From an uncultured Cytophaga sp. (GTDB lineage: Bacteria; Bacteroidota; Bacteroidia; Cytophagales; Cytophagaceae): DNA of 52,200 nt. Under the pieces are notes generated by a model. It was not told the origin of the DNA. It was given only the letters and a program-made list of their open reading frames with translations, and made no database searches. The position numbers and the translations under genes are program-made. The stretch covers positions 1 through 52,200 of the forward strand of contig NZ_CALMGQ010000146.1 in the NCBI RefSeq assembly GCF_937863595.1, read 5' to 3'. This document shows positions 35,853 to 44,615 of the stretch, in pieces; position 1 is the stretch's first letter; each line of letters starts with the position of its first letter.

Positions 35853-36524
35853 TTAGTCGTTTGTAAATACTCTAACCCAATCTACTTGCATCGATCCTGT
35901 TACAATTGTGGCGGGATCGGGATTGTTAAAGTAATCGCCGCCAACTGCAAGGTTCAAAACAATATTTTGTGTTTTGCCAAACATGCTGCTAACGTATTCT
36001 CCATATTGGCTTGTATTGGCTAGTGTTCGAATCACTTTCCCATCGAGCATAAAGGTCAATGAATTTTCTTCCCATATTACTTCATATACATGCCAGTATT
36101 CTGTTAAGCTTTTTGTTCCGACGTAATTTATTCCACTTTGCCAAGGAACATCGCTTGTTCCAGCTTTAGCACCATAAAAGTAATTGGTTCCAAATTGTAA
36201 TGGTAAATTACCCTTCGCTTCCATTACATCAATTTCTCCGTTAGTAGGCCAATCTGCTCCCGCACTCCAAAATGCTGGCCACATGCCAAAACCTGCAGGT
36301 AATTTAATGCGTGCTGCATATCGAATTTTGGGAGTAGAGCTATTTGCCGAAATGGTTGATATGGTTTCCATTCTGCCTGATGTAAAATCAAATGTTTTTT
36401 GTGCAGAATTATAGGGGTCTGTATTTCCTGTAACGGCTTCTTTAATTGCAGTAATTACTAGAATTCCATTTTCTAAATGAATATTTTTTACCCATGTTGG
36501 CGTCACGCATTCTTGCCTCACCAC
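35853..36524 (-). CDS. GH16 endo-beta-glucanase/laminarinase catalytic fragment, N-terminally truncated
   Basis: The 223-aa frame contains the GH16 core: LENGILVITAIKE, YAARIKLPAGFGMWPAFWSA, the catalytic GEIDVMEAKG (E-I-D-x-x-E with both Glu), TEYWHVYEVIWEENSLTFML and QNIVLNLAVGGDYF. It starts only at a GTG (36524) and lacks the signal peptide and the first beta strands of the fold. A likely former leader (MTTKFLFMFLTVK) lies upstream at 36633-36595 in a disrupted frame. A 34-bp palindrome sits at the join. No sorting domain follows. It is probably a non-functional remnant, although the active site is intact. Confidence 0.8.
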   Translation of the reverse strand: MVRQECVTPTWVKNIHLENGILVITAIKEAVTGNTDPYNSAQKTFDFTSGRMETISTISANSSTPKIRYAARIKLPAGFGMWPAFWSAGADWPTNGEIDVMEAKGNLPLQFGTNYFYGAKAGTSDVPWQSGINYVGTKSLTEYWHVYEVIWEENSLTFMLDGKVIRTLANTSQYGEYVSSMFGKTQNIVLNLAVGGDYFNNPDPATIVTGSMQVDWVRVFTND

Positions 36525-36529
36525 AACCC

Positions 36530-36563
36530 TTTGTTGGCCTCCGCCGCGGCGGAGGCCAACAAA
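36530..36563. repeat. Perfect 34-bp GC-rich palindrome
   Basis: The left half TTTGTTGGCCTCCGCCG is followed directly by its exact reverse complement, with no loop. In AT-rich surroundings 18 consecutive bases are nearly all G or C. It lies at the truncated 5' end of the GH16 gene. No second copy was seen in the window. It may be a mobile REP-like element or a scar. Confidence 0.9.
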
Positions 36564-36832
36564 CAGCTTCTGTAAGATGTTAAATCAATATTATCTTTAC
36601 AGTAAGAAACATAAACAGAAATTTAGTAGTCATGATTCTTTCGAAAATACATTACACTATTCGGGAGCGCGTGTATGTTTTGGTGTTTTTGTTATGCTAT
36701 AAATAGTTGACTACTACCGGAGTCAGTGCGGGGATAGAGGCAGTAGTTGGTAATTTATTTTATAAAAAATAGCGCACAACATTATACTAGCTATGGTTGT
36801 TGAAGAGGCTGCCTGTTAGGATACTGTTTTGC
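36564..36832. other. Gap upstream of the truncated GH16 gene
   Basis: It holds the probable signal-peptide remnant (ATG at 36633, minus strand) and little else. No other gene, repeat or clear promoter was seen from 36640 to 36832. Confidence 0.5.
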
Positions 36833-37039
36833 CTAAATCATACTTTGTTTTAAAAAAACATATATAGCAAAAAGTACTAATGAAGTCAAAATAATGAACA
36901 GCATTATAGTAATATCCGTCGATAATTGAATGTTTTTTTTATCTAACAACTTACATATTCTTTTTAGTGAAAAATATATAAGTATTGGAATTGAAACAAT
37001 AACTAGAATTAAGAGAATGATATATGTTAGTACAACCAT
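36833..37039 (-). CDS. Small two-helix membrane protein of unknown function
   Basis: From the ATG at 37039 the product is 68 aa with two transmembrane helices (about 4-24 and 46-64) and a short basic loop (SLKRICKLLDKK). The frame opens earlier, at 37114, but that overlaps the DUF4132 stop and would translate a hairpin. It follows the six-gene module on the same strand. I do not recognise the family; it may be a seventh gene of the module or unrelated. Confidence 0.5.
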   Translation of the reverse strand: MVVLTYIILLILVIVSIPILIYFSLKRICKLLDKKNIQLSTDITIMLFIILTSLVLFAIYVFLKQSMI

Positions 37040-37057
37040 TTTTTTTATTTTAATAAT

Positions 37058-37097
37058 ATTAACAGGCCTTGCATGCGCACACACAAGACCTGTTAAT
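37058..37097 (-). other. Hairpin at the 3' end of the six-gene module
   Basis: ATTAACAGGCCTTG (37058-37071) pairs with CAAGACCTGTTAAT (37084-37097), with one mismatch, around a 12-nt loop. It begins 10 bp after the DUF4132 stop. No U-run follows on the minus strand (the sequence there is A-rich), so it may be a weak terminator or an mRNA 3' stabiliser. Confidence 0.5.
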
Positions 37098-37106
37098 ACC
37101 ATTGCT

Positions 37107-40070
37107 TCACCCAACCAATTCTTTTATTTTTATTGCATGCAGATCCGAAAGGATTTCTGAATACAACACCGGTGGTACAGATCCGAAAGCAACCAAACGT
37201 TCATCCGTTTCATTTTTTGGAGACATCAACCACATCGGTTTATTTTTGTATTTCAAGGATAAGAAATAGAAGCGACCAACGGTCGGTTCGTGGTCGTAGT
37301 CAAAGCCTGCTACGCTAACGCCTGAAACCTCTACCATTGCACGAACTCCGGATTCTATATCTTCTTTGTAGAAGCATTCAATCATGCCACCTTCTGTATC
37401 GCCGCATTTTCCCCAACCTCTTTTTTCAAGGCTTGAACGGATGGCGCCACTTTCTGCTTTGTTGCCTTCAACCTCCGTACCGATTTTTGTTTGTTTATTT
37501 TTTTCTTCAATCGTATACAGCGTTCTTCCCAATTGCGGAAATATTTCTTCCATCTCTTGATCGAAGTACCAACGTTTCCATTGTTCCAATTCAGTGGCAT
37601 CTATGCAATAGGGGTGAGCCATGACTACAGAGTCGCCAGCCTCAAATTGAATTTCTTCTTCAGACTTATTTAGCAGCGTTGTATCTTCCTGGCAAATGAA
37701 TCGCAATGCAGATCCATCAGCGCGACGCACTTCCCAAAGCAGTCGGGTTGCGTATGTAAACATGATTGGGTTTTGTAGGAAGAAACCAGACCATGCTTCT
37801 GCATCCCAAACACGTTGGCTCACCAAGTAATGTTCCAAACGCATGGATTGCGACTTAACCACATCTCTCAATTCTTTTGCGATGTCTTTGAATGTTTCTT
37901 TTAATTCTGCAGACGCAGCACTTGGTAAGGATTTTAATTTTTTATTGTCTTCGTTGAAAAATGCAATTTTGAATTTATTATCAATGAACGCACGATACTC
38001 TTCGCCATTGATTTCAATTTGTTTGAACAAACCTTCAAAACCAAAGTCAGGAACAATACGATCGCCTAGTTCATTGCGACTGATGTTTAATTCAGCAGCG
38101 GCTGCATCCAAGGCCAATAAAGCTGTTTCTCCAACAAATGCTTTTTTGCTTTTATATTTACGTGAATACCATTCCACCCAACGCAAGGCTTTGTTGCTTC
38201 CTTGAATAGCTAAGGCAAGAATTCCATATTCGGCCATTGCTTTGCGTCCACCGTCTATCCAAAGATTGATTGCAGACCGAAGTTGGTCCACTAGATCATC
38301 TCCACCAATCAAGGCAGCGATGGTCATTACATATTTCTGCTTTACATCACAGCCTTTATCTGCATACGTTTTAAATAACTTTTGCGCAAACGCATCCGAC
38401 TTTTCTGTGTCGATTAATCGCAACATCGGCCGTGCTTCCGGATCTGAACGCATTTCTTTGCTTCGAGACATGCGATAAAATAAGAAGCGTGTTTCCTCTT
38501 GTGTAGCTGTTCTGCCAGATGTGAAATAAATAGGCGGTAAGCCAACTTCTTCGGTCCATGCAATTACGGCATCTTTTAATTTGCCTCTGTTGCGCGTGGC
38601 TTCAATAAGTTGCGATAAAAGTTGTTCGTCGTTTTCTGTAATTTCTTCGCCTTCTAAGCTATGCATCATGGCATCGCGCGTATCGTCGTTTTTCTCTTGA
38701 TTTAGACCTTGGCGGATTGCTTCGATTGCTTCTTCTGTACCCACACTTCGCAAGAGTTGTACGGCAACCAAACGCATGTCGGCTTTTTTGTGATTTAATA
38801 ATAGTAAAGCTTCTTTAATTGGGTTTGGATCGTGTTGGATGAGATGTTGAACAATTAAATTTCGAACAGGCTTTGATGTGTATTGTTCAAATTTGAATAA
38901 TTCATCTTTGTAGCTTTCGAACGGATATGTTTCAATAAGTTCTAGAATATATCTGTAAACACTTCCTTTGTAGCTTGTGTCTGTTGATAAGCGTGTAAGT
39001 GCTGTTAGGAGGGTTGGTAATGTGCTTTCTGGAATGAATTGATACAAGAGTTCAATATGGTACGGATTAATTGCTTGTCCCAATCCATTTATTTTTTGTA
39101 CCCATTCAAATCCTGTCTGTTTATTGTCTAAAAAAATATGATAAAGTGCAATCGTACTTAGTTGATAATACATGTAATTACCAATAATCGGTGAACTTAA
39201 ATAGAAAGACTGTTCGTATGCATCTCTAAATGCTTTTTTTGTAAATATTTGTAGATAATCGTTTGCCTGTTGCAGAACTTCTTTGGGTTCTGGCTTTGGA
39301 TTGTATTTATTTTTTACCAGTTGCAAATAATACCAAATTTGTGCGCTTTCGATATCTGTAACGTTAACGTATAAATCCATTAATTTTTCAATAATATCTA
39401 TATTATTAATATAATCAATGGATAGTATGTCTTCAGTACAAATAAATTTACTACGTAAATTTGTATTTGAATAGCTGTTTTCTAAATAGGAATATGCGTG
39501 GGTAGGATCAATTAAATTAAGCCAAAAATAAATGGAATATTGAAACCTATATGTCTGCTGATGTATTCCATTTATTAAATGATCAATCCCAAATTTATCA
39601 ATATGTTTTAATTGCTTGCTAATAAACGTGTAATATGGGGAGTCGGTGTGTAAATAGGATACATTTTTATTAACCCGAACGTTGCATATAAGTTTTGTTG
39701 TTATTTCTTTGTCAGACAAAGAAAATTTCCGAAAGACTTTGAGTATTTTATCAAATGCTTTTTGAGAATTTAATTCTAATAAATCATTTATATTAAAATC
39801 GTTTGTATCTATAGTATGGCTAATTGTCGGGTGCCAAAGAATATCGCACAAAAGTTCTTCATTTGAAGTCCAGTTTTCTGTTTCATCAATAAGTGAAAAC
39901 AATCGGCTGAATTGATCGTTTCTCGTATTACTTGTCAATGCAGAAAGGTCTGTTGATGCTCCGGATAAATATTGAATAATGATGGTTTTATTTTTGTCAT
40001 AATCTTCATCATTATCATAATAATATAAATATTTAGTAATGTCTTGTATTTGTTCAATTGAAAAAGCCAT
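37107..40070 (-). CDS. DUF4132 large protein with HEAT-like repeats
   Basis: The 987-aa protein ends with a DUF4132-type domain (about residues 700-987, with LEHYLVSQRVWDAEAWSGFF, FRFICQEDTTLLNKSEEEI-like spacing, and VMAHPYCIDATELEQWKRWY). The middle contains alpha-helical repeats of HEAT type (KADMRLVAVQLLRSVGTEEA, IEAIRQGLNQEKNDDTRDAM). It is related to the uncharacterised E. coli YehI but has no recognisable WGR domain and is shorter. It is the sixth and last gene of the module, 4 bp after the vWA gene. No enzymatic motif is clear; a scaffold or client-recognition role is inferred. Confidence 0.85.
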   Translation of the reverse strand: MAFSIEQIQDITKYLYYYDNDEDYDKNKTIIIQYLSGASTDLSALTSNTRNDQFSRLFSLIDETENWTSNEELLCDILWHPTISHTIDTNDFNINDLLELNSQKAFDKILKVFRKFSLSDKEITTKLICNVRVNKNVSYLHTDSPYYTFISKQLKHIDKFGIDHLINGIHQQTYRFQYSIYFWLNLIDPTHAYSYLENSYSNTNLRSKFICTEDILSIDYINNIDIIEKLMDLYVNVTDIESAQIWYYLQLVKNKYNPKPEPKEVLQQANDYLQIFTKKAFRDAYEQSFYLSSPIIGNYMYYQLSTIALYHIFLDNKQTGFEWVQKINGLGQAINPYHIELLYQFIPESTLPTLLTALTRLSTDTSYKGSVYRYILELIETYPFESYKDELFKFEQYTSKPVRNLIVQHLIQHDPNPIKEALLLLNHKKADMRLVAVQLLRSVGTEEAIEAIRQGLNQEKNDDTRDAMMHSLEGEEITENDEQLLSQLIEATRNRGKLKDAVIAWTEEVGLPPIYFTSGRTATQEETRFLFYRMSRSKEMRSDPEARPMLRLIDTEKSDAFAQKLFKTYADKGCDVKQKYVMTIAALIGGDDLVDQLRSAINLWIDGGRKAMAEYGILALAIQGSNKALRWVEWYSRKYKSKKAFVGETALLALDAAAAELNISRNELGDRIVPDFGFEGLFKQIEINGEEYRAFIDNKFKIAFFNEDNKKLKSLPSAASAELKETFKDIAKELRDVVKSQSMRLEHYLVSQRVWDAEAWSGFFLQNPIMFTYATRLLWEVRRADGSALRFICQEDTTLLNKSEEEIQFEAGDSVVMAHPYCIDATELEQWKRWYFDQEMEEIFPQLGRTLYTIEEKNKQTKIGTEVEGNKAESGAIRSSLEKRGWGKCGDTEGGMIECFYKEDIESGVRAMVEVSGVSVAGFDYDHEPTVGRFYFLSLKYKNKPMWLMSPKNETDERLVAFGSVPPVLYSEILSDLHAIKIKELVG

Positions 40071-40074
40071 AGCG

Positions 40075-41214
40075 TTATTTTTTTATTGAAATATTTTCTT
40101 TTGCAGCCCATTGCTGTAGATCTTGTTTTTGTAAAGCAGCTGCCATTAAATCGGGGAATTTATCGGGCGTGCAAGCAAATACCGGCACACCATGTTCGGC
40201 AAAGAAATGTGCTTGTTGTGAATCGAAAGACGGTGCACCATCGTCGCTCAAGGCTAATAAAATAATCATCTGAACACCTGAAGCGAGGATGTCTAATGCT
40301 TTCTTTTGCATCTCTGCAACATTACCTCCTTCATACAAATCACTGATTAAAATTAGAATGGTGTCCGCAGGTTTTGTAACAATGGAATGACAATAACGCA
40401 ATGCCTTATTGATGTCGGTTCCACCACCGAGTTGTACACCGAATAATAAATCAACAGGATCTTGCAAGTCTTCTGTTAGATCTACCACTTCTGTATCAAA
40501 CACAACCATACGTGTTTTTACGGCAGGCACAGACGACATCACAGAACCGAAAATTCCTGAATACACAACAGATGTTCCCATAGAACCACTTTGATCCAAA
40601 CAAAGAATAATATCCTTCATGGATGAACGCTTTCTTCCGTAACCAATTTTTGTTTCGGGTATAATTGTTTTGTGTTCGGGTTGATAATGTTTTAAATTTT
40701 TAAGAATGGTTTTATGCCAATTCATTTCATTCAACTTTGGATTGTTGTTCCGAATGCTGCGGTTAATGCTTCCTTTGATTGCTTGAACCATTGGCTGCGT
40801 AAGCTTTTGAAGCAACTCATTTACCACCAATTGTACAACCATACGGGCTGTGTCTTTTGTTTTGTCGGGAATGACATTTTTTAGCGTCATTAATGTAGCA
40901 ACCAAATGTACATCGGGCTGCATATTCTCCAGCATTTCTTTTTCAAGCAACAGTTGTTTCATATTCAACCGTTCCATGGCATCTTTCTGCATCACTTGCA
41001 CAACCGAAGAAGGGAAGTACGTACGTATGTCGCCCAACCAGCGATTTACATTTGGTGCGGAACCTCCAAGTCCTGCTTTTTTATTTGAATCGTAGAGGTC
41101 ATTCAGTGTGCGATCGATGCCCATTAGATCACCCGATAAGGTACAACCTGTGCCATCGTTTTCATCGGACCCTAAAATCAATCTCCATCGGATCAGTTTT
41201 TCTTCCTCGTTCAT
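40075..41214 (-). CDS. CoxE-like vWA-domain protein with intact MIDAS
   Basis: The 379-aa protein has a vWA domain in its C-terminal half. The metal-ion-dependent adhesion site is complete: CLDQSGSMGTS (DxSxS), GGGTDINKAL (Thr) and LILISDLYEGG (Asp). Proteins of this class partner with MoxR-type AAA+ ATPases, which also lie in this operon. Length and order match E. coli YehP. Its first codons overlap the DUF5682 gene end by 4 bp. The N-terminal half is helical and may dock the AAA+ ring or DUF5682. Confidence 0.93.
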   Translation of the reverse strand: MNEEEKLIRWRLILGSDENDGTGCTLSGDLMGIDRTLNDLYDSNKKAGLGGSAPNVNRWLGDIRTYFPSSVVQVMQKDAMERLNMKQLLLEKEMLENMQPDVHLVATLMTLKNVIPDKTKDTARMVVQLVVNELLQKLTQPMVQAIKGSINRSIRNNNPKLNEMNWHKTILKNLKHYQPEHKTIIPETKIGYGRKRSSMKDIILCLDQSGSMGTSVVYSGIFGSVMSSVPAVKTRMVVFDTEVVDLTEDLQDPVDLLFGVQLGGGTDINKALRYCHSIVTKPADTILILISDLYEGGNVAEMQKKALDILASGVQMIILLALSDDGAPSFDSQQAHFFAEHGVPVFACTPDKFPDLMAAALQKQDLQQWAAKENISIKK

Positions 41215-43502
41215 GCAGGTACAGTGTTTAATGTATTGTGCGCGTCAACGGTATCAATGCCGAATAGTTGCATCAATGTAGGGATCGGTTTCATGCCACG
41301 TGTTTGATCGATAACGTCAGAAGCATTGCTGTTTGATACCCTCGTTTGAGGAATGTTATTTCCATCTTTTGCTTTTTCTCCAAGTTTTCTTCTTTCGGGA
41401 GAAGTAAACTCCGAAAATGTTCTTCGTAAGAGTGGAAGAATTTCTTGAAACGTATCGGTACTTAAACTACCAACCCATTGATCCAATAAATTCCATAAAG
41501 TGTTGTCTAATAGTAATATTGTTCCTGCTCCTTTTAAGAAGCCTTCGATCCATGAAGCTGTTTCGTTTGCTGTTGTAGAGAGTGCGTAATAAAATACTTT
41601 TTCCAGCGCTTCTTGAGGCAGCAATTCAAAATCGTAGGCTATACGTGTGCAATAGCCTTTGATTAAAGGAGGGATGCTGTCGTTTTCTATGATTTCAATA
41701 ATGGATTTTTGCCATTGTTCAATTAACTGTTCTTCATTTAATAAACGTACAGCATTGTTTAATTCTTGAAACTGATTTACATGTTCGGATGCTGCATCTT
41801 CGTTCATACCCATACAAGACGAAGGGAGATTTACACACATACGAATAATCATGGGGCGCACAATATTCAGAATCATTTGCTCATCTGTATTCCGCACGTT
41901 TCCGTATCGTACAATGGTCACCAATTTGGGTATGACAAGCATTAAGTCAAACACGTCGGAGCTGGATGCCGCAAGCGAATCTGTTTTGAGTATGATTTTT
42001 TGAACTGCATTGGGCAGATCCGCTGGTATGATTGTTTTTAACAGTTGGGTGATTTGAGTAAGCTGATTTGTTTCATTCGCTTTTTGCTCAACGAACCGAA
42101 CCGCTGCTTCCTTCAATGTGTTGCCTAGGTTGGCAGACTCAGCTATTTGAATCACAAAAGAAGGGTTCCATGTTAATATCCATTGTTCTTTGAACGTTCC
42201 TTTACCCGAAACCATTCTGATTTTACCCCACTCAATGCCGAGTAATAACAGGCGATGTAGAAATACACTGCGTTCTAAATCAAATTCTTTTCGTAAGTCA
42301 AAGGTATATTCTTTGGCTTCGGCTTGTACCGTTAAACGAAGTGTCTTCTGTTGTTTTTCAATATCAGTTTGTAAAGGTGATTTTGGGATGGCATCGGGTA
42401 CGGTTCCAATGCGATTGCTCACGATAAGTTCTGTGTTGATTAAACTCATTCGAATCGATTCTCCTTGGCATAAAACTGAAATGGTAGCCTCGTTTAATTC
42501 TTCAAGCCCAGGTTTGGATAAACCTCTGAGTATGGCTAAGTTTTCCGCTAAGCGAAAGGCTTCAATGACACTTGCCACAGAAACATCCATTTGTTTTTCG
42601 CGTAACAATCGCGCTACTTGAATCATCCACAATGCTCCCGTATCTTCAGGGTGTTCCCAAATATGGTGGTACCAGCCGGGCGATTGAATGCCTGCGCCAT
42701 ACCCACTGGAAGCACTGAGTCTGCTGTAGGTCCAAGGTGTCCATGTTGTAGCTATTTTAACTTTTGGCAAGCCTTTTAATAAATCGGTATCTTGTTTGAT
42801 CGTATCTCTATTTGTTAATGCGGGTACATGCCAGGCACCACAAATCACAACGATACTTGCAAATAATTCTTTTTCAGCTTCGCGAATAATTTTGCGCATG
42901 TATGCTTCGCGAAGTTGCTCGTTATACTCTTCTGTACCGGCGTATGTTCGCATTACACCCATGACTTCTCCAATGGCTTCAAAGACTTCATCGTGGTCTT
43001 TGCGGTACTCTATCTGATGTTCCCACCAACGTTCGGGTTCTGCAAAACCAGCAGCGTTTGATAATTCTTTTAGCGGGTTAAAATGAATCGCAGCTGTGGT
43101 GTCTGTTTCAGTATTTTCAGTATTGATTTCAGCATGTACTTCTGTTTCGGTTTTTAAAAGATGCTCTTCTTCTTGTTTTTTCTGCAAAGCAAAAACATGC
43201 TGTAAGGGAAGGTCCATAAAGCGTACCGGACGATTATTTTTCTTCGCATATTGAAGCGCTTGCCATTCGGGAGAGAATTCTGCAAAGGGATAAAAGCTCG
43301 CACGTGCGGGCTCTTCGGGTTGATAGAGCAATAAGGCAACCGGAGGTTTCATTTGTTCGTCCTGAATCCAATCCAACATTGCATCGGCATCGGGCGGACC
43401 TTCAACCAACACAATATCGGGATTGTGTAATTCAAGAAATGCTTTTACATGTTGTGCACTGCCCGGACCATGATGCCTGATTCCTAAAATATGTACTGCC
43501 AT
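41211..43502 (-). CDS. DUF5682-family protein
   Basis: The 763-aa protein opens with HILGIRHHGPGSAQHVKAF and DIVLVEGPPDADAML, and later has SIVVICGAWHVPALTNRD. These His- and Gly-rich motifs mark DUF5682, the YehM-type partner of MoxR/vWA pairs. The pattern faintly recalls EreA/ChaN/TraB-fold hydrolases, but that link is inference and no catalytic role is established. The C-terminal half is helical. It starts 27 bp after the AAA+ gene and overlaps the vWA gene by 4 bp. Confidence 0.88.
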   Translation of the reverse strand: MAVHILGIRHHGPGSAQHVKAFLELHNPDIVLVEGPPDADAMLDWIQDEQMKPPVALLLYQPEEPARASFYPFAEFSPEWQALQYAKKNNRPVRFMDLPLQHVFALQKKQEEEHLLKTETEVHAEINTENTETDTTAAIHFNPLKELSNAAGFAEPERWWEHQIEYRKDHDEVFEAIGEVMGVMRTYAGTEEYNEQLREAYMRKIIREAEKELFASIVVICGAWHVPALTNRDTIKQDTDLLKGLPKVKIATTWTPWTYSRLSASSGYGAGIQSPGWYHHIWEHPEDTGALWMIQVARLLREKQMDVSVASVIEAFRLAENLAILRGLSKPGLEELNEATISVLCQGESIRMSLINTELIVSNRIGTVPDAIPKSPLQTDIEKQQKTLRLTVQAEAKEYTFDLRKEFDLERSVFLHRLLLLGIEWGKIRMVSGKGTFKEQWILTWNPSFVIQIAESANLGNTLKEAAVRFVEQKANETNQLTQITQLLKTIIPADLPNAVQKIILKTDSLAASSSDVFDLMLVIPKLVTIVRYGNVRNTDEQMILNIVRPMIIRMCVNLPSSCMGMNEDAASEHVNQFQELNNAVRLLNEEQLIEQWQKSIIEIIENDSIPPLIKGYCTRIAYDFELLPQEALEKVFYYALSTTANETASWIEGFLKGAGTILLLDNTLWNLLDQWVGSLSTDTFQEILPLLRRTFSEFTSPERRKLGEKAKDGNNIPQTRVSNSNASDVIDQTRGMKPIPTLMQLFGIDTVDAHNTLNTVPA

Positions 43503-43529
43503 AGTATTCGAATGGTTCGAAGAATTTGA

Positions 43530-44606
43530 TTAAAAATCACGACATGCTCTGTAAATATCTTTCCACTCGTCGCGTTTTTTTACAACGGTTTCCAGATATT
43601 CTTTCCAGATGATGGTGTCTTGAACAGGGTCTTTAACTACAGCACCTAAGATCCCTGCAGCAAGATCGGATGCTGTTAAACGGCCATCGCCAAAGTATGC
43701 TGCAAGGGCTTGTCCGCTGTTTACAACCGAGATTGCTTCTGCCGCACTTAGCGTACCGCTTGGAGATTTTAATTTTGTTTTTCCATCAATCGTTACACCA
43801 TCACGCAGTTCGCGGAAGATGGTTACGATTTTTCGTATCTCTTCCAATGCTGGTGGTTGCACGGGTAATTTCATTACTTGCTCATAACTGGCAACTCTGC
43901 GTTGCACAATATCAATCTCATCGTTGATGGTTTCAGGTACCGGAAGAATTACCGTATTGAATCGTCTTTTCAAGGCACTTGAAAGATCGTTTACACCTTT
44001 GTCTCTGTTGTTGGCAGTTGCAATAACATTGAAGCCACGCACGGCTTGTATCTCCGTGTTGAGTTCAGGTACCGGCATGGTCTTCTCTGACAAGATTGTA
44101 ATCAGCGTATCCTGTACGTCAGAGCCCATACGAGTAAGCTCTTCAATACGCGCAAGTTTACCGTCTTTCATGGCACGAATCATGGGTGTTTCTACCAAGG
44201 CTTTTTCGCTCGGACCTGCAGAAAGTAATTGCGCATAGTTCCATCCATAACGAACCGCTTCTTCACTTGTGCCTGCAGTTCCTTGAATGATCAATGTACT
44301 GTCGCCTGAGATTGCTGCTGCAAGATGTTCGCTCACCCAGCTTTTTGCTGTACCCGGCAGACCATACAATAGAAGTGCTCTATCGGTAACTAAGGTTGCA
44401 ACGGCAATTTCCATCAATCGTTTGTTGCCTATGTATTTGGGTGAAATTTCAAAACCATTTTTTAATTTTCCACCCATTAAATACTGAACAACAGCCTGCG
44501 GAGATAACTTCCAGTTTTCGGGCTTTTCGCTTTTGTCTTGTTTCGTAAGTTCATCCAGTTCGTGCGCAAACAATTGTTCCGCATGTTTTCTTAAAAGTTG
44601 TGTCAT
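43530..44606 (-). CDS. MoxR-type AAA+ ATPase
   Basis: The 358-aa ATPase has Walker A (LLYGLPGTAKSWVSEHL), sensor 1 (FNVIATANNRDKGVND) and arginine-finger/box motifs (LSSALKRRFNTVILPVP), as in MoxR/YehL proteins. The Walker B site reads KLARIEELTRM, with Glu-Glu where most MoxR proteins have Asp-Glu. The C-terminal lid contains LSAAEAISVVNSGQALAAYF. It should form a ring that remodels or loads partners, using the vWA protein as adaptor (family knowledge). It is the third gene of the operon. Confidence 0.95.
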   Translation of the reverse strand: MTQLLRKHAEQLFAHELDELTKQDKSEKPENWKLSPQAVVQYLMGGKLKNGFEISPKYIGNKRLMEIAVATLVTDRALLLYGLPGTAKSWVSEHLAAAISGDSTLIIQGTAGTSEEAVRYGWNYAQLLSAGPSEKALVETPMIRAMKDGKLARIEELTRMGSDVQDTLITILSEKTMPVPELNTEIQAVRGFNVIATANNRDKGVNDLSSALKRRFNTVILPVPETINDEIDIVQRRVASYEQVMKLPVQPPALEEIRKIVTIFRELRDGVTIDGKTKLKSPSGTLSAAEAISVVNSGQALAAYFGDGRLTASDLAAGILGAVVKDPVQDTIIWKEYLETVVKKRDEWKDIYRACRDF

Positions 44607-44615
44607 ACTGATGTG

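Noticed and set aside
37107..37114. Earlier start (37114) for the small membrane protein
   Set aside because: It overlaps the end of the DUF4132 gene and translates a hairpin; the ATG at 37039 gives a clean two-helix protein.
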